Assembly: GCA_964016875.1 (NCBI GenBank)
Contig: OZ024723.1
Span: 11,809,343 to 11,873,342, forward strand
Direction of reading: 5' to 3'
Source of the DNA: Fallopia convolvulus
Taxonomy: Eukaryota > Streptophyta > Magnoliopsida > Caryophyllales > Polygonaceae
Length of the DNA stretch: 64,000 bases
Below the pieces are notes generated by a model. It was not told the origin of the DNA and ran no database searches. It saw only the letters and a program-made list of their open reading frames with translations. Each line of letters begins with the position of its first letter. The stretch's first letter is position 1. This document shows positions 20,122-32,655 of this stretch, piece after piece. Position numbers and translations under genes: made by a program.

Positions 20122-22685
20122 ATGGTAAACACAGGAAGATCTGAGCAAGGGGATGGTTCAGATAGGAATTCTAAGGAGAGAGGAGAGTCTCAAAATCCTG
20201 CGAATCAACCTGATCCGAAGGTTATAAGGAATATAGTTTTCGATGAGGAAACTATGGAGACTTTGAAGAATTTAATGCTTCAAACTATTCAGTCTGTTCT
20301 CCCAGCTGCTCAAAATGTTGCACCTGAAGTTGAAGAAAGTGGACATGTAGGAAATATAGAAGTGGAATACCCTCAAGAGCTTCCACCTGTTCAAAGTATG
20401 AATTTTTCTCGGGCCTTGAAAACTTTCCTGTCCATGAAGCCCGACAGCTATGATGGAACAGGTGAACATGTTAAAATAGCATATTGGTTTTCCCACATCG
20501 AACAGTTGATGGAAAATATCTCATGTACAGAGTCTGAGAAGGTACGTATTGCTGCTTTACAGCTTAAGGAAGGTGCGACTGAATGGTGGAAAAGTACTGG
20601 TTTGTCTAGGCACCCAAAACTGAGTTGGAGAATGTTTAAAGATAAGATGTTAGATAGGTTCTTTTCTGCTGCTATGAGGAAAGAAAAAGAAAGAGAATTT
20701 TCGTACCCGCAAGTTGAGGGTATGAAAATACCTGAGATGGCTGCCAAATTTAATCATCTTTTACAGTATGCTGGATCTGAAATCTCTACAGAAGAGCAGA
20801 AAATTGAGAGATTCTATGAATGGCTAAATCCGAAGATGAAGCCACTAATGGTCCATGTAAAGTGTTCAACTTTGGAACAGTATGTTGATGCAGCCTACCG
20901 CTTAGAAGTTTCTTTGGAAAGGTCTGATCAGGAAACAAAGAAAGGGGAGCAAGTATCTCAACAACGTTCACAATTTAGTGGATTCAAAAGACCGGCACCC
21001 TTTCAGAAGTTTGAAAAGTCAAACCGGGCTAAAACTGAGTCTGGTTCAACTAAGTCTTTTCAATCCAAACAAAAGAGAGGTCCTATAGTTTGTTATAACT
21101 GTGGGGAGATAGGACATTTCAACAAACAGTGTTCTAAATCAATCAGGAAGTGTTTTCAATGTGGAAAGGAAGGACAAATGCGTGCATATTGTCCACAGAA
21201 TAAAGATGGTTCAACACAGTCACGTCAAACCTCTGTTGCTCAGAATAGCCGTGTTCCGACTGAAGCTGCTAAATCAGCCTCTGTTCAGTCTACTGCTCAG
21301 AATAAGGGAAAATCGGCAATGACATCAACAAAGCAAGGTCAGCGTCTCTATGAGATGAGACGTAGTGATGAACCAGAAGCTCCTGTATGCCAAGGTATTT
21401 TATATGTTCAGTCAACTGTTGTTTTCTTGTTGTTTGATTCAGGAGCAACACATTCTTTCATATCTGAGAATTGTGTAGAACAATTAGGACTAAAATGCAC
21501 TAATTCATGTGAACCTGTTGTGGTGAACCTACCAAACAAAGAAAAGATCGTAGGAACCAAACAATTTAATAATTTTCCCATTAGCATTCAAGGTCGAAAG
21601 TTTAAAGCCAACCTTATATGCATTCCAATGGCTCCTTACGACATCATCTTAGGCATGGATTGGTTATTACAACATGGAGCTATAATAGACTTTAGTTCCC
21701 GAACGGTAACCATCCAGGAAGAAGGAAAATATGTGTGTCGTTTCAAAGGAAAAGGTGATGCAGAAAATGGGAAGCTGATCAGTTCTATGAAGGCTGCTAA
21801 ACTGCTACGTCAAGGATGTGTTGGCTATCTGTGTTTTCTTGAAGAGTCTGATGAAAAGAAGGTAGATATTGAAGGAATTCCTGTGGTTAGAGAATTTACT
21901 GATGTTTTTCCCGAGGAACTCCCAGGTTTACCTCCAAAGCGTATTGTTGAATTTACAATTACGTTGGAACCTGGAACGGCACCAATTTCTAAAGCACCTT
22001 ATAGAATGGCTCCTATCGAAATGAAGGAATTGAAGAAACAACTCGATGAGTTGCTGGAAAAGGGATATATAAGACCGAGTGCTTCACCCTGGGGCGCTCC
22101 GGTACTTTTTGTGAAGAAGAAGGATGGAACCTTCCGGTTATGTATTGATTACCGTGAGCTGAATAAGGTTACCATTAAGAATAAGTATCCCTTACCAAGG
22201 ATTGATGATTTGTTAGATCAGTTAAGAGGTGCAAAGATCTTCTCTAAGATTGATTTAAGGTCAGGATACCATCAGCTCAGAGTATGTGAAAAAGATATTC
22301 CAAAAACAGCTTTTCGAACTCGTTATGGTCATTATGAGTTCTTGGTAATGCCTTTTGGACTGACAAATGCACCTGCAGTTTTCATGGATTTAATGCATAG
22401 ATGTTTTCATGAATATCTCGACAAGTTTGTAGTGGTATTCATTGATGACATTTTGATCTACTCAAGAGATGAAGTTGAGCATGAAGAGCATCTTCGGATA
22501 ATTTTTGAAATACTTAGGTATCATGAACTTTATGCTAAGCTATCTAAGTGTGCTTTCTGGTTAAAGGAAGTGGCTTTCTTGGGGCATATTATCAATCAAG
22601 ATGGAGTGATGGTAGATCCTCAAAAGGTCAAGGCAGTCGCTGAATGGAAACAACCTCAGAATGTTAAGGAGGTAAGAAGTTTCTA
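20122..22685 (+). pseudogene. Chromovirus gag-pol, first part: gag, protease, most of RT (frame-broken)
   Basis: I chose the ATG at 20122 (MVNTGRSEQG); an in-frame ATG at 20077 adds 15 hydrophobic residues and is less gag-like. The gag core follows (EWWKSTGLSRHPKLSW). Two zinc knuckles lie near 21091-21190 (CYNCGEIGHFNKQC and CFQCGKEGQMRAYC; the second lacks the usual His and has Met). The protease active site DSGATHSF is at about 21436. RT runs from about 22050 with YPLPRIDDLL and FIDDILIYS (about 22438). The frame meets TAG at 22684-22686, in EVRSF, where relatives continue EVRSFLGL. A missing C at about 22681-22683 explains it, and the correct frame resumes at once. It could also be an assembly error. 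Confidence 0.93.
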
Positions 22686-24791
22686 GGACTTGCCGGGTAT
22701 TATCGACGTTTTGTAGAAGGATTCTCGAAAATATCTTTACCTATGACAGGATTATTTCGTAAGGTGAATAAAAAGTTTATGTGGGATGATAAATGTGAAG
22801 CAAGTTTTCAAGAACTCAAAAGACGACTTACCAGTGCCCCAATTTTGACTCTGTCAGATGGGAATGAAGGGTATGTAGTCTACAGTGATGCTTCTAAACA
22901 AGGGTTGGGTTGTGTGTTAATGCAGCATGGTAAGGTTATTGCATATGCATCTCGACAACTTAAGGTTTATGAGGTGAATTATCCTACTCATGATTTAGAA
23001 CTTGCAGCTGTGGTCTTTGCTTTGAAAATTTGGCGACATTATCTCTATGGTGTCAAGTGCCAAATCTTTACTGACCACAAGAGTTTAAAATATGTGTTTA
23101 CTCAAAAGGAGTTGAATATGAGACAGAGAAGATGGTTGGAATTGTTGAAAGATTATGATATTGAGCTGCTATATCATCCAGGTAAAGCCAATGTGGTGGC
23201 AGATGCTTTAAGCAGAAAAATTGCGCAAGAAGCTATAGTAGCAATGTTGACAGTTCAACCAAGGCTACAACAGGAATTGATACAAACAGAAACTGAAATT
23301 TGGTTTGAAAGGCAACAAGGTTGTTTGAGTACCTTAGAGATTCAAGCTACTCTGCTAGATCAAATCAGGGAGAAACAAGCAGAAGATGTTGTTTTGATTA
23401 AGATTAGCGGAGAAGTGCAAGAAGGCAAAGCACCGGGATTTATTATTCAGGATGATGGATCTCTGTGGTTTCGGGATAGGATCTGTGTACCTACAATTGA
23501 AGACATAAGGAAGATGATTTTGAGGGAAGCTCATTCCTCTGCATATTCCATTCACCCAGGTTCTAGCAAGATGTTCAAAGATCTACGCCGAAATTTCTGG
23601 TGGCCCAACATGAAGAATGATGTGGCAGAATTTGTGGCTAGATGTATGGTATGCCAGAAAGTGAAGATTGAACATAGAAGACCAGGAGGAATATTACAAC
23701 CACTTCCAGTACCTGAGTGGAAATGGGAAGACATTGCCATGGACTTCGTCACAGGATTGCCTAAGACACAAGGGCAGAAAGATGCTATCTGGGTTATTAT
23801 TGACCGACTCACAAAGAGTGCACATTTCATAGCAATCAAGATAGCATGGGAAATCCAAAAGTTGGCCAAAGTCTTTATTCATGAAATTGTTCGTCTTCAT
23901 GGTACTCCTAAAACTATAATCTCTGATCGAGATGGAAGGTATATGTCAAGATTCTGGAAGAATTTGCATAAGGCTTTGGGAACTGAATTGTGTTTCAGCA
24001 CTGCTTTTCATCCTCAAACTGATGGGCAATCTGAGAGAACAATTCAAACTCTTGAGGATATGCTTCGTGCTTGTGTACTTGATCGAACAACCAGTTGGGA
24101 TACCAGTTTAAGTTTGATAGAATTCACTTATAATAATAGCTGGCATTCTACGATTAAGATGGCACCGTTTGAGGCTCTTTATGGTCGTAAGTGTCGATCC
24201 CCGATATGTTGGGATGAAGGTGCGGATAAGATTCTTCTCGGACCCGAGTTGATTGAGAAGACTACAACTGATATAGCTTTGATCAGGCAGAGAATGTTAA
24301 CAGCTCAGAGTCGTCAAAAGTCTTATGCTGACTTGAAAAGAAGAGATATTGAGTTTTCAGTTGGTGACAAAGTTTTTGTGAGAGTATCTCCATCTAAAGG
24401 AGTATTTCGTTTTGGTAAACGAGGTAAGCTCAATCCTCGATACGTTGGACCCTTTGAGATTTTAGAGAAAGTGGGTAAGTTAGCTTATCGACTTGCCTTA
24501 CCTCCGGCAACACACCCCGTGCATGATGTTTTTCATGTGTCCTTGTTAAGACAATATGTGCCGGATGAATCTCATGTCCTTAGTTATGATGATATTGAAG
24601 TTCAACCAAATGGTACTTATGAGGAGAAACCAATCAAAATTCTGGAACGTCGTGTGAAGATGCTTCGTAGCAAAGAAATACCTTTGGTAAGAATTTTATG
24701 GTCTAAGAATGGTGGAGAGGGGACAACTTGGGAAACATGGGAAACAGAGCAGGAAATGCTAAGTCGTTATCCTGAGTTGATATCCACCTAG
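22683..24791 (+). pseudogene. Chromovirus pol, second part: RNase H, integrase, chromodomain-like tail
   Basis: This continues the polyprotein in the shifted frame; the first ATG is at 22743, but the coding sequence clearly starts before it (GLAGYYRRFV). RNase H shows YSDASKQGLG and FTDHKSLKYV. The integrase zinc domain is near 23545-23660 (HPGSSKMFKDL ... CMVCQKVK). The DDE core has MDFVTGLP, SDRDGRYMSRFW and QTDGQSERTIQTLE. The end (VHDVFHVSLLRQYVPD ... LVRILW ... TWETEQEM) matches the post-integrase and chromodomain-like region of Tekay/Del elements, which biases integration toward certain chromatin. There are no other breaks to the stop at 24791. Confidence 0.93.
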
Positions 24792-24906
24792 TGTGAATCT
24801 TTAAGGGGGTACTACCAGCTTTGCAGTTTTGTTCATGTAACTGTGTACATCGACATCTTTTGTTTCTTGTAACTTGACTTTTCTGGTTTCGTGGTCGAAA
24901 CCATTT

Positions 24907-24920
24907 TTAAGGGGGTACTA
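24907..24920 (+). other. Polypurine tract, with an identical upstream copy at 24801-24814
   Basis: TTAAGGGGGTACTA precedes the 3' LTR and is the expected primer for plus-strand synthesis. The identical 14-mer also occurs 106 bp upstream, just after the pol stop codon. Confidence 0.85.
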
Positions 24921-24921
24921 A

Positions 24922-27610
24922 TGTAATATCTGCTGTTTTTATGGATATTTTCGAATTTTTCTCGGATATCCTTTTAACCTTTTTGGTCCGTTTTAATGCT
25001 TAATCCAATATTTTTGTTGGAGATTAAATCCTAGAAAATTGTTGGTGACATCCTAAAATCACAAAGAAATGATTTTATGGATCGGTGGGAATTCTAGGAT
25101 TTTTCAGTGGAAAAAGAATATTTATTGGATAAGCCGTCTTTTTAATTATGTACCGGAAAGGATTTAAAATACGAAACGGAAGCCTTAAAAATTGAAGGTA
25201 GCAAGATAAAATCATGGAAAATTGATTTTATTGGTCTACATAATTTACGGGACGTTTTTCGTTTAGTAAGTTTTCCCACCCGAGGTACATAATTTTACCG
25301 CTTTAACGCGAGCCCCGTTTCGGGACGGAAAATTACACGGGACGTCTTTGCTTAACGTTGAAGGAGCTGGGAGATAGATTTTGGGAGCCAACTTTTGTTG
25401 ACTTTTCCAATCTCATCATCTTCCACGTTCACTTTTGAAAACCAAAAGAGAGAACGGACGGAACGACACTCCGGGCGATTGAATTCGGTCCTCCACCGTC
25501 GGCGTTTTGCTTGCCACCTCCTAGCTAGCCACCCCAGCTCCACCCCCATCTTTCCCCTCTTGTTTGCTGTGTGAAGCCTGCTGGTTGAAGGCCAAAAACC
25601 AGTGGAGAGGAATCAGGACACGGCAGACTTGGAAAGAATTCGAATTCTCATCACCGCCGTTCTTGTTCGCCTTGTTTTGGGACGCCGCCGGCCGTTCAAC
25701 AGCTCCTCCGACCACCACCACAGCAAGGACCATTATCGGGAAATACTCGGCCACCCTCGGGTCCTTGGGTCGAACCACCATCGAGCCGAACAAGCTCGAA
25801 GTTCGAGTGAAGGTATTAACGCTCGAAATTAATTAGCGGGGTGGTTACGGAGCCACCGAAAGGACCATTCGGGTCCGCTTTACTAAGTAAATTTATGGTT
25901 TTTATAATCTTGACGTTGATACGGTTCCACAGGTTCAAACCGCTCGAGAAACGGACGTCTGGATTATTACTTATAGCGAAGACAAGTTTAGACATCGATT
26001 GTCAGGTAAAGGACTTCGGATAATTACTCAGGATTCGTGGTTAATCTGTTTGATCTGAAATTTGGTAATCTTGTAGAACTGCTACTAATGAACAATTTTT
26101 ATTTAGAAAATTGTTTCAAAAGTGAAGCGGATAATTAGTTATAATTCCGCCAAGATGGCTCCTTGAAGCATGAAAACTAAGGATTTATATATATATTTAT
26201 ATATATATATCGATATTCGGAAATCAAATCGTTTATCGATTAGGAAGTTGTAGGATTGGATTATACAACTAAGAATTGTATCCATGAGCTCTTTGTTGAA
26301 GAATCTGTTGTTATAATTGGCAGAAGTCAGATAAAGATTTCTGTTGGAATCGCTGAGAGCTTTGAGCGCGCCCTATAAGGCAAGTGGACGGTTCGCTCTT
26401 GCATTAATTTTATTAAATGAGGAATTGAATCCCATTTAATATTTTTGTGTTGGGAACAACTTGTATGCTTAATAAAATATGATAGGTTGTTATATTGTTA
26501 GAAATAATGACCATGTTGATTATTCAGTTTGCGCTAGAACTGGATTTAGGTCCGTTATATGCGACCTTGTGTGTTGTCTCATGCTGAGGCATTGTTGTGA
26601 AGTAATTAGTTTCAGGGGTAGGAGCCGAGTCTCCGATGACCTCTTTATAACACAGTCTATGTTGGGAGGTTTAGCTCGTTACTATCATATCCCAACATTC
26701 GGGTCATGACTCATACCTCGTTCAACGTCAAAGGAGGTGTTCGTGCACTCTAGCTAAGTGCAAATTGGTACTAGGTTCGTCAATGATCATGGAATTCATC
26801 CCTCTCATCTTGACGTCTCCATGTACAGGTGGATTCTTTGCGGTTTTAGCCGCTTAAAAGATTACCAACTTGGTTTTGAAAAGTTTTGAAAGTAATGAAA
26901 GATAAGTGTGTTAGGCACATTAATGCACCTGAATGGTTAGTCTATTCGATAACCATTCTTACTCCCGGTTATGAATGATTCTTAATCAAACTTTGATTAA
27001 GTCAATCTGATTAGTCGATGGAGGCTTTTAAAATATTGTGTGATTAATATAAGTTCCCAACAATTATTCATGTTTCTTAATGGAACCGCGAGTTGTGGTG
27101 TCCTATCTTTTGATTATGCATGCCTCATTTCTTATCCTCTATGGGACTGCTAACTGTTGGATCATCGACCGGTTGTCATTCGGATTTCGATGCCAATATG
27201 TTTAGTCACTACCATAGGAACCAGTCATTTTCTCCACTTGCTTAGTCTTTCATTAGACTAATCCGACCACCTTATTCAATTGCATGGCCGGCTGGTGCCC
27301 ACCGTCTGTATACGACGCATCAGCTACTAAAGAGGTTAATCCGCGAAGAGAAGGCTAGCCAAGGAGTTTAGAATGTAAAAAGGTTTTGAAAGTGGTCGCT
27401 TGAAGAAGAATAAGTCTGTTGTAAATATTTTACTTTTGCCCAACTTGGGGTTAGGATTTTGTGTATGGAAGGAAGTCATACTATGGTTTGTAATAAAGTG
27501 TTGTAATACTTGTTGTGATTATAAGTTTAAAGCCTTGGGTAACCTTGAATTAGGACTAATTAGGGTTACTGGCGGTAACACCTCAAGTACAATAGGGAGG
27601 GGGTGTTACA
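24922..27610 (+). repeat. 3' LTR of the chromovirus (2,689 bp)
   Basis: Starts TGTAATATCTGCTG after the polypurine tract and ends GTGTTACA before TGAAG. Near-identical to the 5' LTR (about 0.3% substitutions by eye). Confidence 0.95.
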
Positions 27611-29245
27611 TGAAGTCTTAGAAATTACTCAAAATCCTAACCCATTTTATACCTAGAATGGAGTTCCTCTCATATTTCAACCCTACTTCTCTCTTTGCCG
27701 CCGCTCACTCTCATCTCTCACTTGAAACGCTTGCACATTTGGTTGTGGCTTCCACTCTCGTTCTCTCTCAAATTTCTTGGGTTCTTCATTGTTGGCTCTT
27801 TGATTGTCACCCTCGATTGCTTTGCCTCCTGATTTGATGGCGAGATCAGTGTGATTTGCTCCAAATTGCTTCATCTACGAACCTAGAGACTGATCTACTC
27901 GATTTGTGTCCCAGATTGCTCTTGTTGGTGAATCTTGTCCACTGGGCATTCGACTTGTTTGACCAAGGTGAGTTCCTCTGATCTCCGGTTTGATCTTGTC
28001 ATTTCCTGGTAAAAATGCATTTGCTAATTTTTTTCATCCCTTTGACTTGCATGTTGTTTATTTGAGTTTGAATCGAGATCTAAGCCTTGAACTTGTGTAA
28101 TCTGGGTGAGTTCCTCCAATCTAGGGTTTAATATTGTGCTTCTGTCCCCAATTTGCTCTTGCTAATTTTTTTGTTCATCAATTTGTCTTGCATGTTGGTG
28201 AATCCATTTCTCTAAGGCTTGACCTTGTCTAATTTAGGTGAGTTTGTTCAGCTAGAACTTGTGAAATTTGTTTTTATTTCATCAACTTCGTCCTTGTTGC
28301 TCTTGGTGTCCCAAATTGCTCTTGTTGATGGTTTTGTTCATCGCTTTTCCAAGTTTGTCAATCCAGTTCTTTGCCTTCACTTTGTCCCCTGACTCGAGTC
28401 AAGGATCTGTCCTATGAATCTAAGAGTAACTTATGTTATATGTACCCCCATTGTGAGTGTGGAACTGTTGTAAAGGAAATCATTCATTAAGTCCCCATTA
28501 CTCTGAAAAAAAACTATGGAAGGGACATCTCTCATTTCTGATTTGGCTGATGATGGTGATTCTGGGCATTCTATCGAGCCACCTAATGATGTTGTCCATG
28601 GAGATGTTGATCCTTGTGCTGATGGACTTGTAGTTCTAGATTCTGAAGACAATTAGCTAAGTCTTCATTTATCTCTTAAATTTATTTCATATACTCATGT
28701 TTACTGTGCATGTTGAATGATGATGTTGATGATGGTTATTGATGGTGTTGTTGATGGTTATTGATGGTGAGCCAAATTGAATTGAGAAACCAATCTCTTT
28801 GAGACTGAATGAGGCTCATGCACAGTTTGGTTTTCATGGTAGAATGGTGAATTTGTCAATGATGAATGAGGACATTTGAGACTCATTTATTTCAAACTTG
28901 CCAATGATGAAGTCTTTAAGTTGGGATTGTTTGCTCTAATGATGCCTGGAACCAATTTGAAACGAGAAACCAGTCTCTTTGAGACTTAATGAGGCCCATT
29001 TAGAATTTGTGTTTTTTGGCAAAATGGTGAATTTGTCAATGATGGCTAGGGACATCTGAGATTATATCCAAAATAAACGTAATGCTATCTCCAATTAAGT
29101 CTCATTTACAAATTACATAAAATATTTTACACCAAAAACCAATACATTTCCTAAAATGTAAGCATCAATGTCTTTCATATCATCCAAGAATAGCACATTA
29201 ATGTACTATTTTGGGATGATGTGATCTTGTTGCTTCCTGACATGC
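27611..29245. other. Mariner-like element, non-transposase part
   Basis: This lies between the retrotransposon and the transposase C-terminus. At 27640-28400 it looks like a plus-strand leader: CT-rich, with three spaced GGTGAGTT(C/T) motifs resembling splice donors (about 27967, 28104, 28235) within loosely repeated units of about 130 bp. A 46-codon frame at 28516-28656 starts MEGTSLISDLADDGDSGHS, is acidic and is unrecognised. At 28756-28875 and 28940-29055 an approximately 115-bp direct repeat contains GAGAAACCA(A/G)TCTCTTTGAGAC. Captured host sequence is possible but unproven. Confidence 0.45.
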
Positions 29246-30413
29246 TTAATTTGCAACTGATTGCGAATCTTCCTGATTGCCTTCTCTTTGATTTGGATGT
29301 CCCATTTTATGCACAATATCACATGATTCAAAAACAACTATCATTGGTGCCTTTACTTGAGTTGGTAGGTTTCCTTGTGCTTCCAACTTGTTCTTGTTGA
29401 CACGTGGCAATTCAAAATCATTTCCTCCTTTTGCTTTGAGGATTTCATTCATTACAAATTGTAAATTGTAGTGTCATCCACACAATACTTAGAGTTTTGG
29501 GATCTAATTCATAAAGTGTCTCATTCACAGCCTTAATCATTTTGTCAACATCCTTAGGCATTTTCTTATGCATTAAGGATTGTATGCTTCTAAAGAAACC
29601 TAAATCTAATATGTTAAATCAGGACTGTTAGAGGGCTGTTGAATAAAAATAAATGTAAAACCACATTGGATGTATACCCGATGCCATTCTAAATCATCAT
29701 GTGTTCTGTGGGCCTTAGCATTGTCCTGTCGAATGAATATAACTTTCTAATGGCCATCATTTGGCCATTTTGCCTTGATTATTGTTGGAATTATGTTGTT
29801 GATCAACAAACTTTTGGTGGTTGTTTTATTAACTGATTCCACTATTTTTGTGACAAGTGTCCCCTTGTCTTTGTTCTTTGATGTTCTCTTTACTTCCTCT
29901 TGGTATTTGAATGGAAAGATTTCAATCTTTCCCTCAAAAATGCAATGGCCTTTTTGAATTAAACCTAGGTCTAGCAACAACTACTGTGAACATGACTTTT
30001 GGGATAAATTTGCTTGACCTTGCAACTCTATATTGACCCTTCTCTGTTGGTGCAAGATATACTCTGTGTTTTTTTAGATTAAACCATTTTTCATCAATAT
30101 GAACAAAATCATACATTGGTCCTCCTTGAAACATTGAATTGTTGTGCAACTTCCTGTATTGTCCTATGTTCAAGGCGCCCATTTGTTGCTATGTTTAAAA
30201 ACCATATTAGAATCTGGAATTTGTCATCACTATTGAGTCTTCTGTTGTTGGCTTATGATGTCCCGCTGCCTGGTGATGCTTTGTTTCCTCTTGAGTTCTT
30301 GTTGGTTGGTTGAGATCAAAAATCATGTCCCCTTCTTCAATGTCTCCAACTGCCTCATTTAGATCAAATGGAAATGGAGTTGATTCCACATTAAGGGTTG
30401 AAGCCATCAACAA
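29246..30413 (-). pseudogene. Mariner-like (DD39D) transposase, decayed
   Basis: Minus-strand fragments in shifting frames reconstruct a plant mariner-like transposase. The N-terminal acidic DLNEAVGD...FDLNQ segment is at 30207-30413. The first catalytic Asp is in VHIDEKWF (about 30085-30105), the second in RQDNAKAH (Asp codon 29723-29725). The third lies in LDLGFFRSIQSL near 29600, after a one-base frame change beside NSPDL. Spacing between the second and third Asp is about 39 residues, as in plant MLEs. The C-terminus reads into 29246. The helix-turn-helix DNA-binding region expected between the N-terminal segment and the catalytic domain is largely absent at about 30180-30235. With several stops and that deletion, it cannot be active. 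Confidence 0.85.
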
Positions 30414-30822
30414 TGGCCAATGATGCTACAACTAGTGCCCCTTTTTTAATGTCTTGAAGAGCTTTGAATGAGCTCTTTGAGATCTTTAAGTTTTTGGAAA
30501 GCTTTTAATGCTTTTGTGCAAATGTGTGTGTGGATTCAAATGTTAGGGTTACATATCCACAAATTGTCCCCTTAATTTGTTTTGGTGATTTGTGGCTTGT
30601 AAATGCTACTTTCTGATTGATTCTTTATAATTCTATTATGTTTGTAGTTGGTGTAAATGTGTGTGAATTCTGATTTTAGGAAGCCGTAAAAACCCACAAA
30701 TTTTAATATGTTTGTTTCTCTTTCCAATTGTACTTTGTGTCTAATCAATTTTGTACTTATGAGTTTCCTTAATTTTTGTGCATTTTTTCAAATGGGAAGA
30801 TCATAAAGGGATGGAGGAAGTA

Positions 30823-31799
30823 CAATTAAGTAATATCGAATTGTATGAAAGGGAATAGACAATTGCCAATTTAACAAATTGGTATTTTAAATAAGAATAG
30901 AGCTTGCTAATTGTAACTAGATTAGTTGCGTCACCAATGCTAAATTCCAACTTTATCTTGCTAAATATGTCTTAATTGTCGAAGGTAACACAACTTTTAA
31001 TCATGAGCTATTTTTTTGCAACACTTATGGAACAAAATTATAACTTTTCGAAAATTTGTTGACAATTACACTATTGCAAAAAGTAATGAAATAACATTAT
31101 CAACTACACATTCTTCAAAAAAATATTATCTACACAAAAGGTGCTAATTTCGCATTGCTTCTGTCACCACTTTCATCGCCACATTGGATCTCATAACGTC
31201 CCTCACATTTTTTAAAAAGGAAATGAAAATAAAAGGAATTGGTGAGAGACCTATTTGGTGAGAAGATTCCTTCAAGTGAGGGCCTTTGAGGGTCCTTCAG
31301 ATACTTCTAGTAGCTCTTACAAGTTGATCTGAGTTGAAATTTTGGCCAAAAGTTGAACTACCCCATACGACCTTATCTAGCCTTATGAATGTTAATTTGT
31401 TTTTTTCCCTTCAAATACCCTCCAATATCACTTTTGGAAAATCTAAAATGTGGATATTGCTAATTTGCTATACTCGAAGGATCTTTTTCTCGCCTCATTC
31501 AAGGGTATGAATCAGACTTATCTCCTCTTCCTCTTCTTCTTTTCTGCAATTTTGATACGGACCCTAATTTTTGTTTGGTCTACAACAAATAATTTAAGTT
31601 TTCGGATGCAATTGAAGCCTCAGGTAACATATGGCTCTTGTTTTTCGATTTGTCTTGCATCCTTTTAATTTGTCCAAAATTCGTTAATGTCTATTTAAAC
31701 TTAAAGTCCATAATCAAATCGTCTTGCATAGATCTCCTTTTGAAAAGGTTTTTGGATTCTCTATCTCCTCATCTTTTTTTTGGTGAATCTATGATTGAA
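30823..31799. other. Intergenic AT-rich DNA, nothing recognised
   Basis: No coherent gene or repeat structure is visible. Short frames at 31450-31859 show no family motif. Confidence 0.5.
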
Positions 31800-32655
31800 C
31801 ATTTGTTGGTAACCAGGCCCTTCAACACTACTAGTAGCATTACAGAAATAATCTTGTAACTTGGCTAGTTGAGTTCTTATTTGGGTAGAATATCTAGGTA
31901 AAACTAGTTGAGCAACAATGGATAAATTTTGGTCTTGAATAGGAGAAGAATTATTTATAGCAGGAAGTAGAAATTGATGTGAAGGTTGTGGTTCTGTGTT
32001 TGGAAAAGGTGATTGTGTTTGTGAGGGTGATTGTGTTTGAGAGAGAGTAGTGTTGATTTTAATATTTTGTTCAAAGGACTCATCAAGGATTGACTAAAGG
32101 ATGGTTAGGTAAATTGAATTTTGCAGAAGTGGATAGAGACTTTTTATCAGAATTCTTATAAGGAAATACCTCTTCTCTGAAAATAACATTTGTATAAATA
32201 AAGAACTTCTTGTCTTCTATATCAAAAAGCTTGTACCCCTTTGCCTTGATGGATATCCCATCAATACAGACTTCCTTTTTTTACTCCCAAATTTGTCTTT
32301 TGTAATAGTGTTAGCCTTTCCAAAACACAAACAACCTAGAACTTTCAATTCATCATAATCTGCCTTCCTTTGAAACAAAACTTCAAACTGAGCTTGGTAT
32401 CAAATTGATAATATGCACGATTGTCGCACACTCTCCCCAAAATTTTACTGGTAGATTGGCACGTATCCTTATAGCCCTAATAGTCTCTATTATATGCATG
32501 TGTTTCCTCTCAACTCGACCATTTTGTTGAGGATTCCCCGATATAGTTTTCTGATGAACAATTCCAAGTCGAGAAAATAGTTCTTGACATTTCAATTGTG
32601 TAAATTATGTTTGTGAGTCCCAAAACGCTACGATTGTCTTTACCATTGCCCCAAA

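Larger units (their letters stand above)
16241..27610 (+). mobile_element. Full-length Ty3/gypsy chromovirus (Tekay/Del-like), 11.4 kb, young
   Basis: The structure is 5' LTR 16241-18926, primer-binding site 18932-18943, an extra ORF 19007-19786, gag-pol 20122-24791, polypurine tract 24907-24920 and 3' LTR 24922-27610. The LTRs begin TGTAATA and end GTGTTACA and differ by about nine substitutions and one AT-microsatellite step. Flanking 5-mers are CGAAG and TGAAG, a target duplication with one change. Domain order (PR-RT-RNaseH-IN) and the degenerate chromodomain-like tail place it among plant chromoviruses with long LTRs. One base is missing within RT, so this copy cannot make the whole polyprotein without frameshifting. 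Confidence 0.93.
16122..30820 (-). mobile_element. Mariner/Stowaway-like element, interrupted by a chromovirus
   Basis: The left end at 16122 reads CTCCCTCCGTCTCCAAATGA. The right end, reverse complemented from 30820, reads CTTCCTCCATCCCTTTATGA. Both continue with TCTTCCCATTT. TA dinucleotides flank both ends (16120-16121 and 30821-30822). CTCCCTCCGT is the hallmark terminus of plant Stowaway MITEs and their mariner parents. Removing the retrotransposon at 16241-27610 leaves about 3.3 kb, a normal full-length mariner size, with a decayed transposase on the minus strand at 29246-30413. Pairing of termini 14.7 kb apart is inferred from their similarity and the transposase between them. Confidence 0.82.
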
